A stretch of 32,234 nucleotides of DNA from Bacteroidales bacterium (GCA_028703095.1 JAQVNO010000014.1:1-32234); one strand, 5' to 3'. Numbered from the stretch's first letter, positions 1 through 10,815 are shown. The notes: generated by a model not told the origin, from the sequence alone. Made by a program: numbers and translations.

Positions 1-1
1 A

Positions 2-1429
2 AAAAATCATAAAGACGATTGGAAGACCAATGTCTATGGACAATGCAAATCATGGATAGACCAGGGCTTGCGAGCACGTGCCGTTACCCGCGACCTCGAC
101 TGGGGAGTGAAAGTTCCCCTCCCCGATGCCGATGGTAAAGTGCTCTATGTTTGGTTTGATGCCCCTATCGGTTATATATCCGCCACCAAAGAATGGGCGG
201 AACATGAGCATAAGGACTGGCAACCCTATTGGAAAGACAAAGACAGCAAACTGGTACATTTTATTGGCAAAGACAACATTGTCTTCCATTGCATTATCTT
301 TCCCGCCATGCTCAAAGCCGAAGGATTTTACATTCTACCCGAAAACGTCCCTGCCAATGAGTTTCTAAACCTCGAAAACAATAAAATCTCTACTTCCCGC
401 AATTGGGCGGTATGGCTGCACGAATACCTGCTTGATTTCAAAGACAAACAAGATGTATTGCGTTATACTTTAACGGCCAATGCTCCTGAAACCAAAGATA
501 ATGACTTTACATGGAAAGACTTTCAGGCGAAAAACAATAACGAGTTGGTAGCTATTTTCGGTAACTTTGTGAACAGGACTCTGGTGCTGACGCAGAAGTA
601 TTTCGGAGGAAAAGTACCTCCTTTGCATGCACTTACTACCGAAGACAGGGCTGTTTTAACTACCTTGGCTGCTTATCCGGAAATCATAGGCAAGAACATA
701 GAGAAATATCGCTTCCGTGAAGCCCTTTCGGAACTGATGAACGTTGCCCGTCTGGGAAATAAGTACCTAACCGATATGGAACCTTGGAAACTTTTCAAAG
801 ACCAGCCAAATCGAGTAGAAAGCATCCTACATATTGCCTTGCAAATCTGTGCCGAATTAGCAGTATTATCGGAACCTTTCCTTCCTTTTACCGCTGAGAA
901 ATTACGTACTTTATTACACCTGAACACTCTTACATGGAAAGATGCCGGCAGCGCTCAATTGCTCAAACAAGGAAACAGCCTCAGTGAAGCCGTTCTCCTC
1001 TTTGAGAAAATTGAAGATGATGCTATTGAAAATCAGGTGCAAAAATTAATAAACACTAAAAAAGATAATAACATGGAATCAACTCCCGTACAAGCTCAGA
1101 AAGAGAGCATCACCTTCGACGACTTCCAAAAAATGGACATACGTACCTGCACGGTATTGGAAGCTGAGAAAGTAGCCAAAACCAAAAAACTATTGAAACT
1201 TACAGTGGATACCGGTATTGATACACGCACCATCGTCAGTGGCATAGCCGAATATTATGAACCCGAAGCCCTTATCGGCAAACAAGTGATTATGTTGGTG
1301 AATCTCGAAGGCAAAGAGATTAAAGGTATTTACTCCAAAGGGATGATACTCATGGCTGAAAATACTAAAGGAGAATTATGCCTTGTTTCCCCGATAAAAG
1401 CTAGCGATAACGGAAGTACGGTTAAATAA
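2..1429 (+). CDS. metG: Methionine--tRNA ligase, 3' part with C-terminal EMAPII/OB-fold tRNA-binding domain (truncated by window start)
   Basis: Frame is open from base 2 ([39 protein letters not shown]...). Contains [16 protein letters not shown] and C-terminal [22 protein letters not shown]...[12 protein letters not shown] typical of MetRS-beta-like domains. The TTG at 68 in the ORF track is not the true start. Confidence 0.96.
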   Translation, partial: KNHKDDWKTNVYGQCKSWIDQGLRARAVTRDLDWGVKVPLPDADGKVLYVWFDAPIGYISATKEWAEHEHKDWQPYWKDKDSKLVHFIGKDNIVFHCIIFPAMLKAEGFYILPENVPANEFLNLENNKISTSRNWAVWLHEYLLDFKDKQDVLRYTLTANAPETKDNDFTWKDFQAKNNNELVAIFGNFVNRTLVLTQKYFGGKVPPLHALTTEDRAVLTTLAAYPEIIGKNIEKYRFREALSELMNVARLGNKYLTDMEPWKLFKDQPNRVESILHIALQICAELAVLSEPFLPFTAEKLRTLLHLNTLTWKDAGSAQLLKQGNSLSEAVLLFEKIEDDAIENQVQKLINTKKDNNMESTPVQAQKESITFDDFQKMDIRTCTVLEAEKVAKTKKLLKLTVDTGIDTRTIVSGIAEYYEPEALIGKQVIMLVNLEGKEIKGIYSKGMILMAENTKGELCLVSPIKASDNGSTVK

Positions 1430-1435
1430 TTTAAT

Positions 1436-2062
1436 ATGCCCTTAGTACTCCTCGAAGATATAGCCCTCAACACTACTTTCGGTTTGTGGAAGATAAGTGA
1501 AGACGAAACAACGCTTCTCTCATTACGTCCCCTTCCACCTGAAGAAAAAGAGCATATTTTAAATCTAAAAAATAATAGAAAACGCAAACAGCGATTAGCT
1601 TATCGAGTTTTACTTCAACAAATACTTAAGCGTGATTATTGTCTTACGTATGCTGCCGACGGCAAGCCTATGTTGCATAAGGAAAACCTATATCTCTCTG
1701 TTTCTCATTCAGGTGATTATGCTGCTGCCATCGTCTCCGCCACACAGAAAGTAGGCATTGATATTGAGGAAGTTTCACAACGCATGCCTCTCTTGGCTTC
1801 CCGTTTTCTTACCGCAAAAGAAATGAAAGAAATTGATTTACAAAATTCAAAATTACTCCATGTATATTGGGGTGCCAAAGAATGCCTTTATAAAATCTAC
1901 GCCGACACGCATATCCTCTTCAGCGAACACCTCTCCCTCCTCCCCTTTGACATTGAAAAAGATTCACAAACAACAGCTTATATTGATTTCAATAAGTTAC
2001 ATGCTCAACATAAAGTCATTTTCCGGAGTGTGGATAACTATATGCTGGTAATTGTTTGTTAA
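1436..2062 (+). CDS. 4'-phosphopantetheinyl transferase superfamily protein
   Basis: VGIDIEEVSQRM...FLTAKEMKEI...YWGAKECLYKIY matches the Sfp/AcpS-type signature; starts 6 nt after metG stop. Confidence 0.85.
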   Translation: MPLVLLEDIALNTTFGLWKISEDETTLLSLRPLPPEEKEHILNLKNNRKRKQRLAYRVLLQQILKRDYCLTYAADGKPMLHKENLYLSVSHSGDYAAAIVSATQKVGIDIEEVSQRMPLLASRFLTAKEMKEIDLQNSKLLHVYWGAKECLYKIYADTHILFSEHLSLLPFDIEKDSQTTAYIDFNKLHAQHKVIFRSVDNYMLVIVC

Positions 2063-2425
2063 GCTTCTATTTTTGTTCTGAAATAATAGAAAATCACCTA
2101 TTAAAAGACTTTATTATATACTATTTATTCTAATTACTTTTTTAATTTCAATATTTATAAATTTACCATTGTACCATAAAAACCTAAAGATTCTAATTAA
2201 AAGGACATAAGCCGAAAAAGTCAAGCCAATAAAATTAATGAGAGCTATATCGCTTTTAAACAATTATATTAGGTTAAAATGCAAGAACATAAACTAATTG
2301 ATTTATGTATCTTCTTTACAAAGTAAAAATTTCACTCAGAATATACAAAATTATTTCGGAATAATACAAATCCCTTTCTCCGCTTAAGAGCTTATTCTCG
2401 AATTGAATAACTTCAATTTTGAAAA

Positions 2426-3403
2426 TTAATCCTTTACACAACGTACAGAACAGCCCAGCCTTGGATAGTAGCCGGCTATTTTTATCTTACCATTATTATA
2501 ATCGACACTACGCGTCCAATAAGTGCCCATTGCGCTTTTAGTAGCTGACCACCAATATCCACTTTCTCCGATAAGAGCGAAATTCGAACTACTGCGACCA
2601 CCACCGGGAAGAGCTGTAAAACCGCTTTCGTTGGTTGCATCAGTATTGGGAGTTAACCAATGATTTGTGCCAATTTCTTTCATTTTTCCTCCGGCAACAG
2701 TGTCTCCTCCTAAATAATCTATTAATTGTCCCCATTCGGCATCAGTTGGTAAATGCCAGCCGGCAGGACATGCGATGAATGCTGCAGGTGTATTGTACAA
2801 TACCCCAAATGTAGCATAGTTGGTTGTCGCTTTTGCTTGGGCTACATTTGTGCCATTATACCCATAAACATAATAATAAGGATCTGTATATGATTCTGTT
2901 GTACTACTAACAACACTTGGCAAATATCTCAGGTTTTCAGCCATCCATACTTGAGTTCCTATGGTTACTGTTTTATACACATTTCCATCACGAGGGTCAG
3001 TAAAACTGCCTGTAATTATAGCTTTTTCTGTTATAAAAGAAATAACATTGCCATAACCGGTACCATTACTATTGGTTGCATAAGCCCTTACATAATAAGC
3101 AGTTTCAGGTGTTAAATCACCTATATTACTTGAAAATTCACCATTACCGATACCGTCTGTTGTTTTTTTATCGGCAATAGTAGGTGATTCATTTGTACTC
3201 CAACATACACCACGGGCTGTTACGGGAGCACCTCCATCTGATGTTATGTTTCCTCCACTTATAGCAGTATTTTTTGTTATAGCTGAAACCTCATTGAGTG
3301 TAGTTACACTCGGAATAGTTGTTTCTTTACAACTAATTAGTAAAAAAATTGAAAATAGTGCAGGAAAGATTGCTGTTGTCAAAAAAACGAATTTTGTATT
3401 CAT
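2426..3403 (-). CDS. FISUMP-domain (Fibrobacter succinogenes major paralogous domain) putative lipoprotein
   Basis: Lipobox-like LLISC at N-terminus; Fn3-like GNITSDGGAPVTARGVCWSTNESPT; FISUMP core DPRDGNVYKTVTIGTQVWMAENLRY...CPAGWHLPTDAEWGQLIDYLGG...GYWWSAT...SVRCVKD. Confidence 0.85.
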   Translation of the reverse strand: MNTKFVFLTTAIFPALFSIFLLISCKETTIPSVTTLNEVSAITKNTAISGGNITSDGGAPVTARGVCWSTNESPTIADKKTTDGIGNGEFSSNIGDLTPETAYYVRAYATNSNGTGYGNVISFITEKAIITGSFTDPRDGNVYKTVTIGTQVWMAENLRYLPSVVSSTTESYTDPYYYVYGYNGTNVAQAKATTNYATFGVLYNTPAAFIACPAGWHLPTDAEWGQLIDYLGGDTVAGGKMKEIGTNHWLTPNTDATNESGFTALPGGGRSSSNFALIGESGYWWSATKSAMGTYWTRSVDYNNGKIKIAGYYPRLGCSVRCVKD

Positions 3404-3660
3404 ACTTTATTATTTTTATATTAACTTTATTTTATGTACTTTTTCAATGCAATAAACAATTAATATCATCAGTAAACTAAAAGTTATACTTATATATACA
3501 ATTAAGAATCCTTTATATTTTAAATATTATTTAATGTCATATAACAATAAGAGAGGTTTATTTAAACAAATTCAAAAAACGATACAAAAATATCCTTTTT
3601 TATAATAATATAACACTATTATTCCAATAAAAAATAAAAATTATAATATAGAAAGGGTCA

Positions 3661-3685
3661 TGCTATGAAGTAAAACTTCATAGCA
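3661..3685. repeat. Perfect hairpin TGCTATGAAG-TAAAA-CTTCATAGCA
   Basis: 10-bp perfect inverted repeat with 5-nt loop, read directly. Confidence 0.8.
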
Positions 3686-3719
3686 AGTTCTTAGCCTTCC
3701 CTAAACAGTACATAAAACT

Positions 3720-3746
3720 GTCATTCTAAGCGAAGCGAAAAATCTA
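3720..3746 (+). repeat. Candidate dispersed repeat of the GTCATTCTGAGCGAAGCGAAGAATCT type (degenerate copy)
   Basis: Sequence GTCATTCTAAGCGAAGCGAAAAATCTA closely resembles a motif I recall as repeated in intergenic regions of Bacteroidota and some other bacteria; no search run. Confidence 0.55.
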
Positions 3747-4100
3747 TTGAGTTTAATCGGGCTATAATTAGTATCCAAACCATTACAACAAACCTTCCCA
3801 TAAAAAATATTTTATTGACGACAACCAAAATGCGATTAAGATACAAATATAGTGTTTAAAGCAAATATACTAAAAAGTATTATTCAAAAACAAATTATAA
3901 GAAAATCATATTTTTCAAATGTAGTCAGTTTGTGTAATATATATTTGTTTAATTACATAAAATTATGGATTTTTTTAGAAAATCCGTATAAAAACTCGCT
4001 TAAAACTAGATATAATTTAGAACATTTAACATAGTTTTAAGAGGACTTTATTCTTAAATCATCAAAAAATGAAATTATTATAATTGATATTCAATAGCTT

Positions 4101-4130
4101 ATTTTTTTTTATTTTTTTTTATTTTTTTTG
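4101..4130. repeat. ATTTTTTTTT x3 homopolymer-rich tandem repeat
   Basis: attttttttt attttttttt attttttttg, exact 10-bp register. Confidence 0.9.
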
Positions 4131-4160
4131 GACAATAATGTTTAAAATTATTTACTTTTG
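4127..4160 (+). promoter_or_regulatory. Bacteroidota-type promoter upstream of BspA-like gene
   Basis: TTTG (4127-4130), 22-nt spacer, TACTTTTG (4153-4160; TAnnTTTG). Confidence 0.55.
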
Positions 4161-4281
4161 TAAAATAAATTAAAATTAAAAACACATCTGAAATTATCCT
4201 AATTACCTAAAATTACTTTACTTTTTTCTTTATACAAATAAAAATTAACTCAAAAATAGAAAACATTTTAATTATTTTATC

Positions 4282-5616
4282 ATGAAAACATCAAAACATT
4301 TTATTTTCGCATTAATTTGCATTACATTATCAATGCCGTCATGGGCGTATGACTTTACAGCCGTAAATGGAGTAAATACATTTTTTTTTAACATCACATC
4401 CAATACTGCACCTTATACCGTTGAGGTAACATCCGAAAATCAAGCTGAACCATATTATACGGATACTTCAACTTCTCCGCGAGGATTTTTAGATATACCT
4501 TCTACTGTTAACTATAATAGCATTACATATTCTGTTACTGCGATTGGAGATAATGCATTTAGATACTGTGAGGGAATAACTTCATTAGCTATTCCAAACA
4601 CAATTACAACCATTGGCATGTATGCATTTGAAGAATGTTTGGGATTAACTTCAGTTTTCATTCCGAATTCTGTAGTAAAAATTAAAGAAGGAGCTTTTCT
4701 TAGCTTATGGGGAGTAACCACACTTACTCTTCCAAATAACATTGACTCTATAAGCTATTTAGCTTTTGCAGGCATAAGTGCAGGTATACTTACCATTCCT
4801 AATTCTGTTAAATATATTGGTGTATCTGCTTTCGCAGGATTAAGCCGTGCAAGCTATATCATTATACCTAATTCCGTTAATTATATTGATAGCTATGCTT
4901 TTGGAGGATGTGCATCGTTAACATCGGTAACATTAGGAACTTCCGTAAAATACATAGCGGATAAAGCTTTCTCGTATAATTACTCATTAATTCAATTTAC
5001 TTGTAAATCATCCATTCCGCCTGTTATTGATTCAACTACCTTTCTTTATACTACTAATGTACTTAATACAATTATTGTCCCTTGCCAAACAAAGACCGTG
5101 TATGAAGCTGCTGATTATTGGAAGAAATTTTCAAAAATCAGAGAAAAATTTTTATCTACTGTTACAACTAAATCGAATAATACTGCTTGGGGTACAGTAA
5201 GTTCAACTATTCCTGATTGTTTAGATCTTTCTTCAACATTAACAGCAAGTGCGAAACCTGGGTATGTTTTTGTTCAATGGACAGACGGAAATAACGAAAA
5301 TCCACGCACAGTTGTTGTTACTCAAGACACTACGTTTATTGCTGATTTTGAATTGGATAATGCTATCGGAGAAATAGATAAAAATGAGAATCTTTTAATA
5401 TATCCTAATCCGACTACAAATCAATTTTCTATAGATTTCGGTCAACAATCTATACAAGCAGTTTTGATTTATGATGTAGTTGGTAAAGAAATCGCACATC
5501 TGATAATTAATGATTCAACAGCAACCATCAATGCACAGACTTGGCAAAACGGCATTTATTTTGTCAGAATAATAACCGATAACAGAATTATAACTAAAAG
5601 AATAATAAAAGAATAA
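4282..5616 (+). CDS. BspA-like leucine-rich-repeat surface protein with InlB-B/bacterial-repeat-like segment and T9SS type A sorting domain
   Basis: Signal peptide; repeated AF..C..LTS(V/L).IPNSV..I...AF units (LRR_5); YPNPTTNQFSIDFGQQSIQAVLIYDVVGKEI...NGIYFVRIITDNRIITKRIIKE at C-terminus. Confidence 0.88.
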   Translation: MKTSKHFIFALICITLSMPSWAYDFTAVNGVNTFFFNITSNTAPYTVEVTSENQAEPYYTDTSTSPRGFLDIPSTVNYNSITYSVTAIGDNAFRYCEGITSLAIPNTITTIGMYAFEECLGLTSVFIPNSVVKIKEGAFLSLWGVTTLTLPNNIDSISYLAFAGISAGILTIPNSVKYIGVSAFAGLSRASYIIIPNSVNYIDSYAFGGCASLTSVTLGTSVKYIADKAFSYNYSLIQFTCKSSIPPVIDSTTFLYTTNVLNTIIVPCQTKTVYEAADYWKKFSKIREKFLSTVTTKSNNTAWGTVSSTIPDCLDLSSTLTASAKPGYVFVQWTDGNNENPRTVVVTQDTTFIADFELDNAIGEIDKNENLLIYPNPTTNQFSIDFGQQSIQAVLIYDVVGKEIAHLIINDSTATINAQTWQNGIYFVRIITDNRIITKRIIKE

Positions 5617-5659
5617 ACTTAAAATTTAATTTTCTTTTTAAGCTGTTGAAAAAATCAAG

Positions 5660-5686
5660 AAGAGGAGATAAACTCCTCTTTTCTTT
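5660..5686 (+). terminator. Rho-independent terminator after BspA-like gene
   Basis: AAGAGGAG-ATAAA-CTCCTCTT stem-loop followed by TTCTTTT. Confidence 0.7.
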
Positions 5687-5781
5687 TATGAAAAAACGAG
5701 AACTAAAAGTTAGATTAAAACGCACTATAAGGCACTTTCAACTTTTTACTTTCAATTATTTTTTTATTTTTAATAATTGTG

Positions 5782-5789
5782 TATTTTTG
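5782..5789 (+). promoter_or_regulatory. -7 promoter element of TPR-protein gene
   Basis: TATTTTTG (TAnnTTTG), about 16 nt before the likely start codon. Confidence 0.5.
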
Positions 5790-5805
5790 CAAAATTTTAC
5801 TAAAC

Positions 5806-6522
5806 ATGAAACGCCATTGCATATTCTTATTATTTGTGCTGTTAACCAATATACTCTATTCACAGCAAGGAGAAATATCGACTGAAGTTTTGTTTCAACG
5901 ATATCTTCAAAACGAAGATGAAGAGATAGCTATCATTATCATTGGAAGGCAAGACAGTCTGTACAGCATGTATTGTGAAGCTGTATTAAGTAAAGAGGTA
6001 AATGAAAGCATAGGTTTATTCAAAAACTTCATACATTTAAATCCTCCTTACGGCATTTCACAAGCCTATCTTTGGATAGGTATTATGTATCACCAAATCG
6101 CAATATACGATACTTCGCTTATGTATTTGGACACATCTGTAAACCTTAACCCCAATGATTATTATGCTTATTATTTTCGAGCTACAAATCATGGGCTTAT
6201 GAATAATCAAAAAGCTGCCATAGAAGATTACAACACTTGTATCCGCTTACAACCTGATTTTGAGTTAGCTTATAGAATGCGAGGCAACACTTATCTTGAC
6301 TTACAAGATTATCCCAATGCTTTGACAGATATGAATAAAAACATTAAACTAAACAAAAAAGACGATCAAGCCTATATCCTAAGAGGAATTATTTATGCTG
6401 AAATGAAAGAATATAAAAAAGCCATTGCCGATTGGGAGAAATCGAAAAAACTCAGACCCAAAAATACGCGCATTGCGGATGAATTAATTCAAAATGCTAA
6501 AGCAGAAATGAAAATTAAATAA
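5806..6522 (+). CDS. Tetratricopeptide-repeat protein with signal peptide
   Basis: Start placed at MKRHCIFLLFVLLTNILYSQ (5806) not 5779; several TPR units (AAIEDYNTCIRLQPDFELAYRMRGNTYLDLQDYPNALTDMNKNIKLN...). Confidence 0.82.
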   Translation: MKRHCIFLLFVLLTNILYSQQGEISTEVLFQRYLQNEDEEIAIIIIGRQDSLYSMYCEAVLSKEVNESIGLFKNFIHLNPPYGISQAYLWIGIMYHQIAIYDTSLMYLDTSVNLNPNDYYAYYFRATNHGLMNNQKAAIEDYNTCIRLQPDFELAYRMRGNTYLDLQDYPNALTDMNKNIKLNKKDDQAYILRGIIYAEMKEYKKAIADWEKSKKLRPKNTRIADELIQNAKAEMKIK

Positions 6523-6530
6523 GAAACCTC

Positions 6531-7484
6531 ATGTTCTTTCCACTTATTTTAGTAGTAATCGGATTTATATCGCTTATTTTTGGAGCCAATTGGTTGGTAA
6601 ACGGAGCTTCTGCTTTGGCGAGAAAACACAAAATTTCAGATTTAGTCATCGGTTTGACGATTGTAGCCTTTGGCACTTCTGCTCCTGAATTAGTTGTAAA
6701 TATTATTGCTTCTTCTCATTCTTATTCCGATATTGTACTTGGAAATATTATTGGAAGTAACAATTTTAATTTATTTATCATTCTTGGACTTTCAGGAATA
6801 ATTTTACCAATCACAGTACAATCGTCAACAGCTTGGAAAGAGATTCCTATTTCTTTAATGGTAGCAATATGTTTACTATTAATGATAAACGATTTTAATT
6901 TTTCAGGGCACACCGTCTTAAGTAGAATCGATGGCATCGTAATGCTGGTGCTTTTTTTTCTTTTTTTATATTACGTCTTTGTCCAAATGAGAAGAGAACC
7001 TGAATCTCAAAAAGCTGTTGTAAAAAAATCTTCACTAACAATATGGGCGTTAATAATTGTTGGATTATCAGGTTTAATAATCGGGGGGCAACTTGTAGTT
7101 ACCAACAGCATTAAAATTGCACATAGTTTGGGTATGAGTGAAAAAATAATTGGGTTAACTATTGTAGCTGCCGGCACATCTTTACCTGAATTAGTTACCT
7201 CAATAGTGGCTGCTTTTAAAAAGAACAGCGACATTGCCATTGGCAACGTTATAGGTTCTAATATATTTAACATATTGCTGATATTGTCTATCAGCACACT
7301 TATCAATCCTATCACGTACAACCCAAAATTCAATCTTGATATTTTAATATTAATAGGAGGAACTATATTCTTATTCTCATCGATGCTCAGCGGAAAAAGA
7401 AAAAAACTTGATCGTTGGGAAGCTATGATACTCTTAGGCTTTTATCTATTTTATACCTTGTACATAATCATGAAAGAAATCTAA
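6531..7484 (+). CDS. Calcium/sodium antiporter, CaCA family (YrbG-like)
   Basis: Two inverted homologous halves: GLTIVAFGTSAPELVVNII...IVLGNIIGSNNFN and GLTIVAAGTSLPELVTSIVAAFKKNSDIAIGNVIGSNIFN. Confidence 0.92.
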   Translation: MFFPLILVVIGFISLIFGANWLVNGASALARKHKISDLVIGLTIVAFGTSAPELVVNIIASSHSYSDIVLGNIIGSNNFNLFIILGLSGIILPITVQSSTAWKEIPISLMVAICLLLMINDFNFSGHTVLSRIDGIVMLVLFFLFLYYVFVQMRREPESQKAVVKKSSLTIWALIIVGLSGLIIGGQLVVTNSIKIAHSLGMSEKIIGLTIVAAGTSLPELVTSIVAAFKKNSDIAIGNVIGSNIFNILLILSISTLINPITYNPKFNLDILILIGGTIFLFSSMLSGKRKKLDRWEAMILLGFYLFYTLYIIMKEI

Positions 7485-7495
7485 ATAGTCTTAGT

Positions 7496-8473
7496 ATGCG
7501 AAAACGTAAACTCATTATATATTCTCTTTTATTTTTAATCATCTATACTAGTAAAGCTCAAGATTATGTTAAAGTTGACAGCATAGTAAAAAATGAATTC
7601 ACCTCTTTTTCAAATCCTGATAAATTAGCAAGTGAAATTAATAAACAGTTTCAAACAGAAGAAGAAAAAGCAAGAGCTATTTACACTTGGATAGCATTGT
7701 ATATCAAATATGATGTATCTGCATTGCGTAAAAAATCAAAAAACATAACATATACCTATCGCACAACGGAAGAAAAAGAAACAAAAGAAAAAAAAATTTT
7801 TTATCGCTCTGTTGTACAAAGCATGAAAAAGAAAAAAGGAGTGTGCGAAGATTATGCAAATCTATTTCAATACCTTTGCGATCAAACAGGCATAAAGTGT
7901 GCAATCATTCACGGAACCGCTAAAACACTTCTTCAAGACATTGGGGTACTGCCAACAACTTCGAATCATGCTTGGAATGCCGTTCGAATCGGAACAGGAT
8001 GGAAATTTGTTGATGTTACGTGGGGTGCCGGATATATAAATGAGACCAATACATACATACATGATTTCACCGACACCTACTTTTTTTTAAATCCTGAAAA
8101 ATTTGCATACAATCATTATCCCACAGATAGTAAATGGCTGCTGACTCCCCTATCTCCTGACGAATTTGCAAATCTACCTATATATTTCAGAAACTTTTTC
8201 GATTCCGGTTTGGAAGTAATTGAACCTATCAATGGCATTATTAAGCTATCCGGACAAAAACACATTATATTAAAGATAAAAAATCCAAACAATCATACCT
8301 TGATGATAAAATTTAATAATGAACCTTATGCTTACGCTATTACACCTCAAATTTATGGGCAAAACTATATCTATGAGCTGACTCTTCCCAAAAAGCCGGC
8401 ACAATATCTTAGTATTTATTTAAATCTTCAATCTTGCGTTGGTTTTAAAATAAGTCGATTAAAACATCAATAA
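7496..8473 (+). CDS. Transglutaminase-like (kyphoscoliosis-peptidase-like) domain protein
   Basis: Start placed at MRKRKLIIYSLLF (7496); KGVCEDYANLFQYLCDQTGIKCAIIHGTAK...NHAWNAVRIGTGWKFVDVTWGAGY with Cys/His/Asp triad. Confidence 0.85.
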   Translation: MRKRKLIIYSLLFLIIYTSKAQDYVKVDSIVKNEFTSFSNPDKLASEINKQFQTEEEKARAIYTWIALYIKYDVSALRKKSKNITYTYRTTEEKETKEKKIFYRSVVQSMKKKKGVCEDYANLFQYLCDQTGIKCAIIHGTAKTLLQDIGVLPTTSNHAWNAVRIGTGWKFVDVTWGAGYINETNTYIHDFTDTYFFLNPEKFAYNHYPTDSKWLLTPLSPDEFANLPIYFRNFFDSGLEVIEPINGIIKLSGQKHIILKIKNPNNHTLMIKFNNEPYAYAITPQIYGQNYIYELTLPKKPAQYLSIYLNLQSCVGFKISRLKHQ

Positions 8474-8606
8474 ACTTTCGGATAAAGCTTGCTGTAAATA
8501 TTTAACAAACGTGATAATACGTAGTGTGGAATAAAAAGCTTATGAAACAAAGAGGCAGTAAGCTAAAAAACTTCTACAATAATTTATCGCATGATAATAT
8601 GCTATT

Positions 8607-10580
8607 TTACACATCAATATTCGCGTAGCGGGCATTTTTTTCGATAAATTCACGACGGGGAGGTACTTCATCTCCCATTAGCATCGAGAACACATAATCG
8701 GCTTCGATGGCATTTTCAATGGTCACCTGCCTTAAAGTTCTGAATTCCGGATTCATGGTTGTTTGCCATAATTGGTCATCGTTCATTTCTCCCAAACCTT
8801 TGTAACGTTGCATGGAAATACCTTTATCTTTCCCTTGTTCGTGATAGGCTTTCACAATAGCAATCCTTTCTTCTTCTGTCCAGCAATATTGCTCTTCTTT
8901 GCCTCTTTTAATAAGATATAAAGGTGGTGTAGCGATATAGACATGCCCTTGTTCGATAAGTTCTTTCATATAGCGGAAGAAAAAAGTAAGCAGTAAAGTA
9001 GTAATATGACTTCCATCCACATCGGCATCGGTCATAATAACTACTTTATGATAACGTAATTTTGTAAGGTTAAGAGCTTTAGAATCATCTTCAGTCCCTA
9101 TGGTTACACCTAAAGCCGTATATATATTCTTAATTTCTTCATTGTCGAAGATACGATGTTGCATGGCTTTTTCAACATTTAATATTTTCCCGCGAAGAGG
9201 CAATATGGCTTGGTTACGATTATCTCTCCCTTGTTTGGCGGTACCACCGGCGGAATCACCTTCAACGATAAACAACTCACAGTTTGCAGGATCTTTATCG
9301 GAACAATCTGAAAGTTTTCCGGGTAAACCGGAGCCTGAGAGTACACTTTTCCTTTGCACAAGATCTCTGGCTTTACGAGCCGCATGTCGTGCGGTAGCAG
9401 CCAAAATTACCTTATCAACAATATAACGTGCTTCTTTCGGATGTTCTTCCAAATAATAGGTTAACATTTCACTCACCATCTGACTTACAATACCTTCTAC
9501 CTCGCTATTACCTAATTTTGTTTTGGTTTGTCCCTCAAACTGAGGCTCTTGTACTTTTACTGAAATAATAGCTGTTAAACCTTCCCTAAAATCATCACCG
9601 CTGATTTCAATCTTTTGTTTTTCAAGTTTCTCTAGTAATTTTTGATCATCGGCATATTTTTTCAAAGTACGCGTTAATCCACGTCGAAAGCCGGTAAGAT
9701 GAGTCCCTCCTTCATGAGTATTGATATTATTTACATAGGAATGCAGGTTTTCGGAATACGCCGTATTGTATTGCATGGCAATTTCAATAGGAGTTCCCGA
9801 TTTTTCACCTTCCATATAAATGGGAGCTTCCATTAGTTTCTCTCTATTTCCATCCAAATAATTAATAAAATCGACCAAACCTTTTTCAGAAAAAAAGGTT
9901 TGACTTAAAAACTCTTCATTCCCATTAATTATTCTTTCATCAGTAATAGTCAGTGTAATACCTTTGTTCAAAAAAGCCAATTCCCTTAAGCGAGACGATA
10001 AAATATCATAATTATATTCGCTGACAATAAAAATACCGTCATCCGGCATAAACCACATATAGGTCCCTGTTTTATCGGTATCGCCTATAGTTTTTACAGG
10101 ATACAATGGTTTTCCATATTCATATTCCTGCAAGAAATGTTTTCCTTCACGGAAAACTTCTACTTTGAGTTTTTTTGACAATGCATTGACACAAGAAACC
10201 CCGACTCCGTGTAGTCCACCTGAAACCTTATAAGAACCTTTATCAAACTTTCCTCCCGCATGTAAAACTGTTAAAACGACTTCCAATGCAGAACGATTTT
10301 CTTTTTCATGCAAACCGGTAGGTATTCCTCTTCCGTTATCAAACACCGAAATCGAGTTATCTTTATGAATTGTAACGTCAATTTTATCGCAATAACCTCC
10401 GAGAGCTTCATCAATAGAATTATCCACTACTTCGTACACTAAATGGTGTAATCCACGTTCACTGATATCCCCTATGTACATTGCCGGTCTTTTACGTACA
10501 GCTTCCAATCCCTCAAGCACTTGTATGTTTTCTGCTGTATAATTAGCTGATGCTAACTCTTTTGTTTCTATATCATTCAT
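8607..10580 (-). CDS. gyrB: DNA gyrase subunit B
   Basis: VLEGLEAVRKRPAMYIGD, SGGLHGVGVSCVNALS, EGDSAGGTAKQGRDNRNQAILPLRGKILNVEKA, ADVDGSHI, QRYKGLGEMN. Confidence 0.97.
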   Translation of the reverse strand: MNDIETKELASANYTAENIQVLEGLEAVRKRPAMYIGDISERGLHHLVYEVVDNSIDEALGGYCDKIDVTIHKDNSISVFDNGRGIPTGLHEKENRSALEVVLTVLHAGGKFDKGSYKVSGGLHGVGVSCVNALSKKLKVEVFREGKHFLQEYEYGKPLYPVKTIGDTDKTGTYMWFMPDDGIFIVSEYNYDILSSRLRELAFLNKGITLTITDERIINGNEEFLSQTFFSEKGLVDFINYLDGNREKLMEAPIYMEGEKSGTPIEIAMQYNTAYSENLHSYVNNINTHEGGTHLTGFRRGLTRTLKKYADDQKLLEKLEKQKIEISGDDFREGLTAIISVKVQEPQFEGQTKTKLGNSEVEGIVSQMVSEMLTYYLEEHPKEARYIVDKVILAATARHAARKARDLVQRKSVLSGSGLPGKLSDCSDKDPANCELFIVEGDSAGGTAKQGRDNRNQAILPLRGKILNVEKAMQHRIFDNEEIKNIYTALGVTIGTEDDSKALNLTKLRYHKVVIMTDADVDGSHITTLLLTFFFRYMKELIEQGHVYIATPPLYLIKRGKEEQYCWTEEERIAIVKAYHEQGKDKGISMQRYKGLGEMNDDQLWQTTMNPEFRTLRQVTIENAIEADYVFSMLMGDEVPPRREFIEKNARYANIDV

Positions 10581-10612
10581 TATCTGCTCTTTTATTTTTT
10601 TTTGAATCTATG

Positions 10613-10620
10613 CAAAGGTA
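10613..10620 (-). promoter_or_regulatory. -7 promoter element of gyrB
   Basis: Minus strand TACCTTTG (TAnnTTTG), about 33 nt before ATG. Confidence 0.5.
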
Positions 10621-10815
10621 ATCAAAAAATCGACACGAAAGTTCACCTTATTTGCATTTTTTCGACAACAAACTGTGATTAATTTTCTTATTCTTCCCAC
10701 GAATATATAAAACATAAAAAATTGAATAAAAGAATATTAGAAATAATTATACCGAAAGGTTAGTGTTATAAAAAAACAAATTGCCCTCCTCTTAATTTGA
10801 TGCAATAAATTTATG

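Noticed and set aside
2063-2425. TTCTATT...AATAGAA inverted repeat (about 2066-2090) as terminator or element
   Set aside because: Short AT-only stem with no U-tract; not distinguishable from background in this AT-rich spacer.
9100-9426. 108-aa plus-strand ORF and other antisense ORFs inside gyrB and neighbouring genes
   Set aside because: Fully antisense to strongly recognised coding sequence with no family match; expected by-chance open frames.
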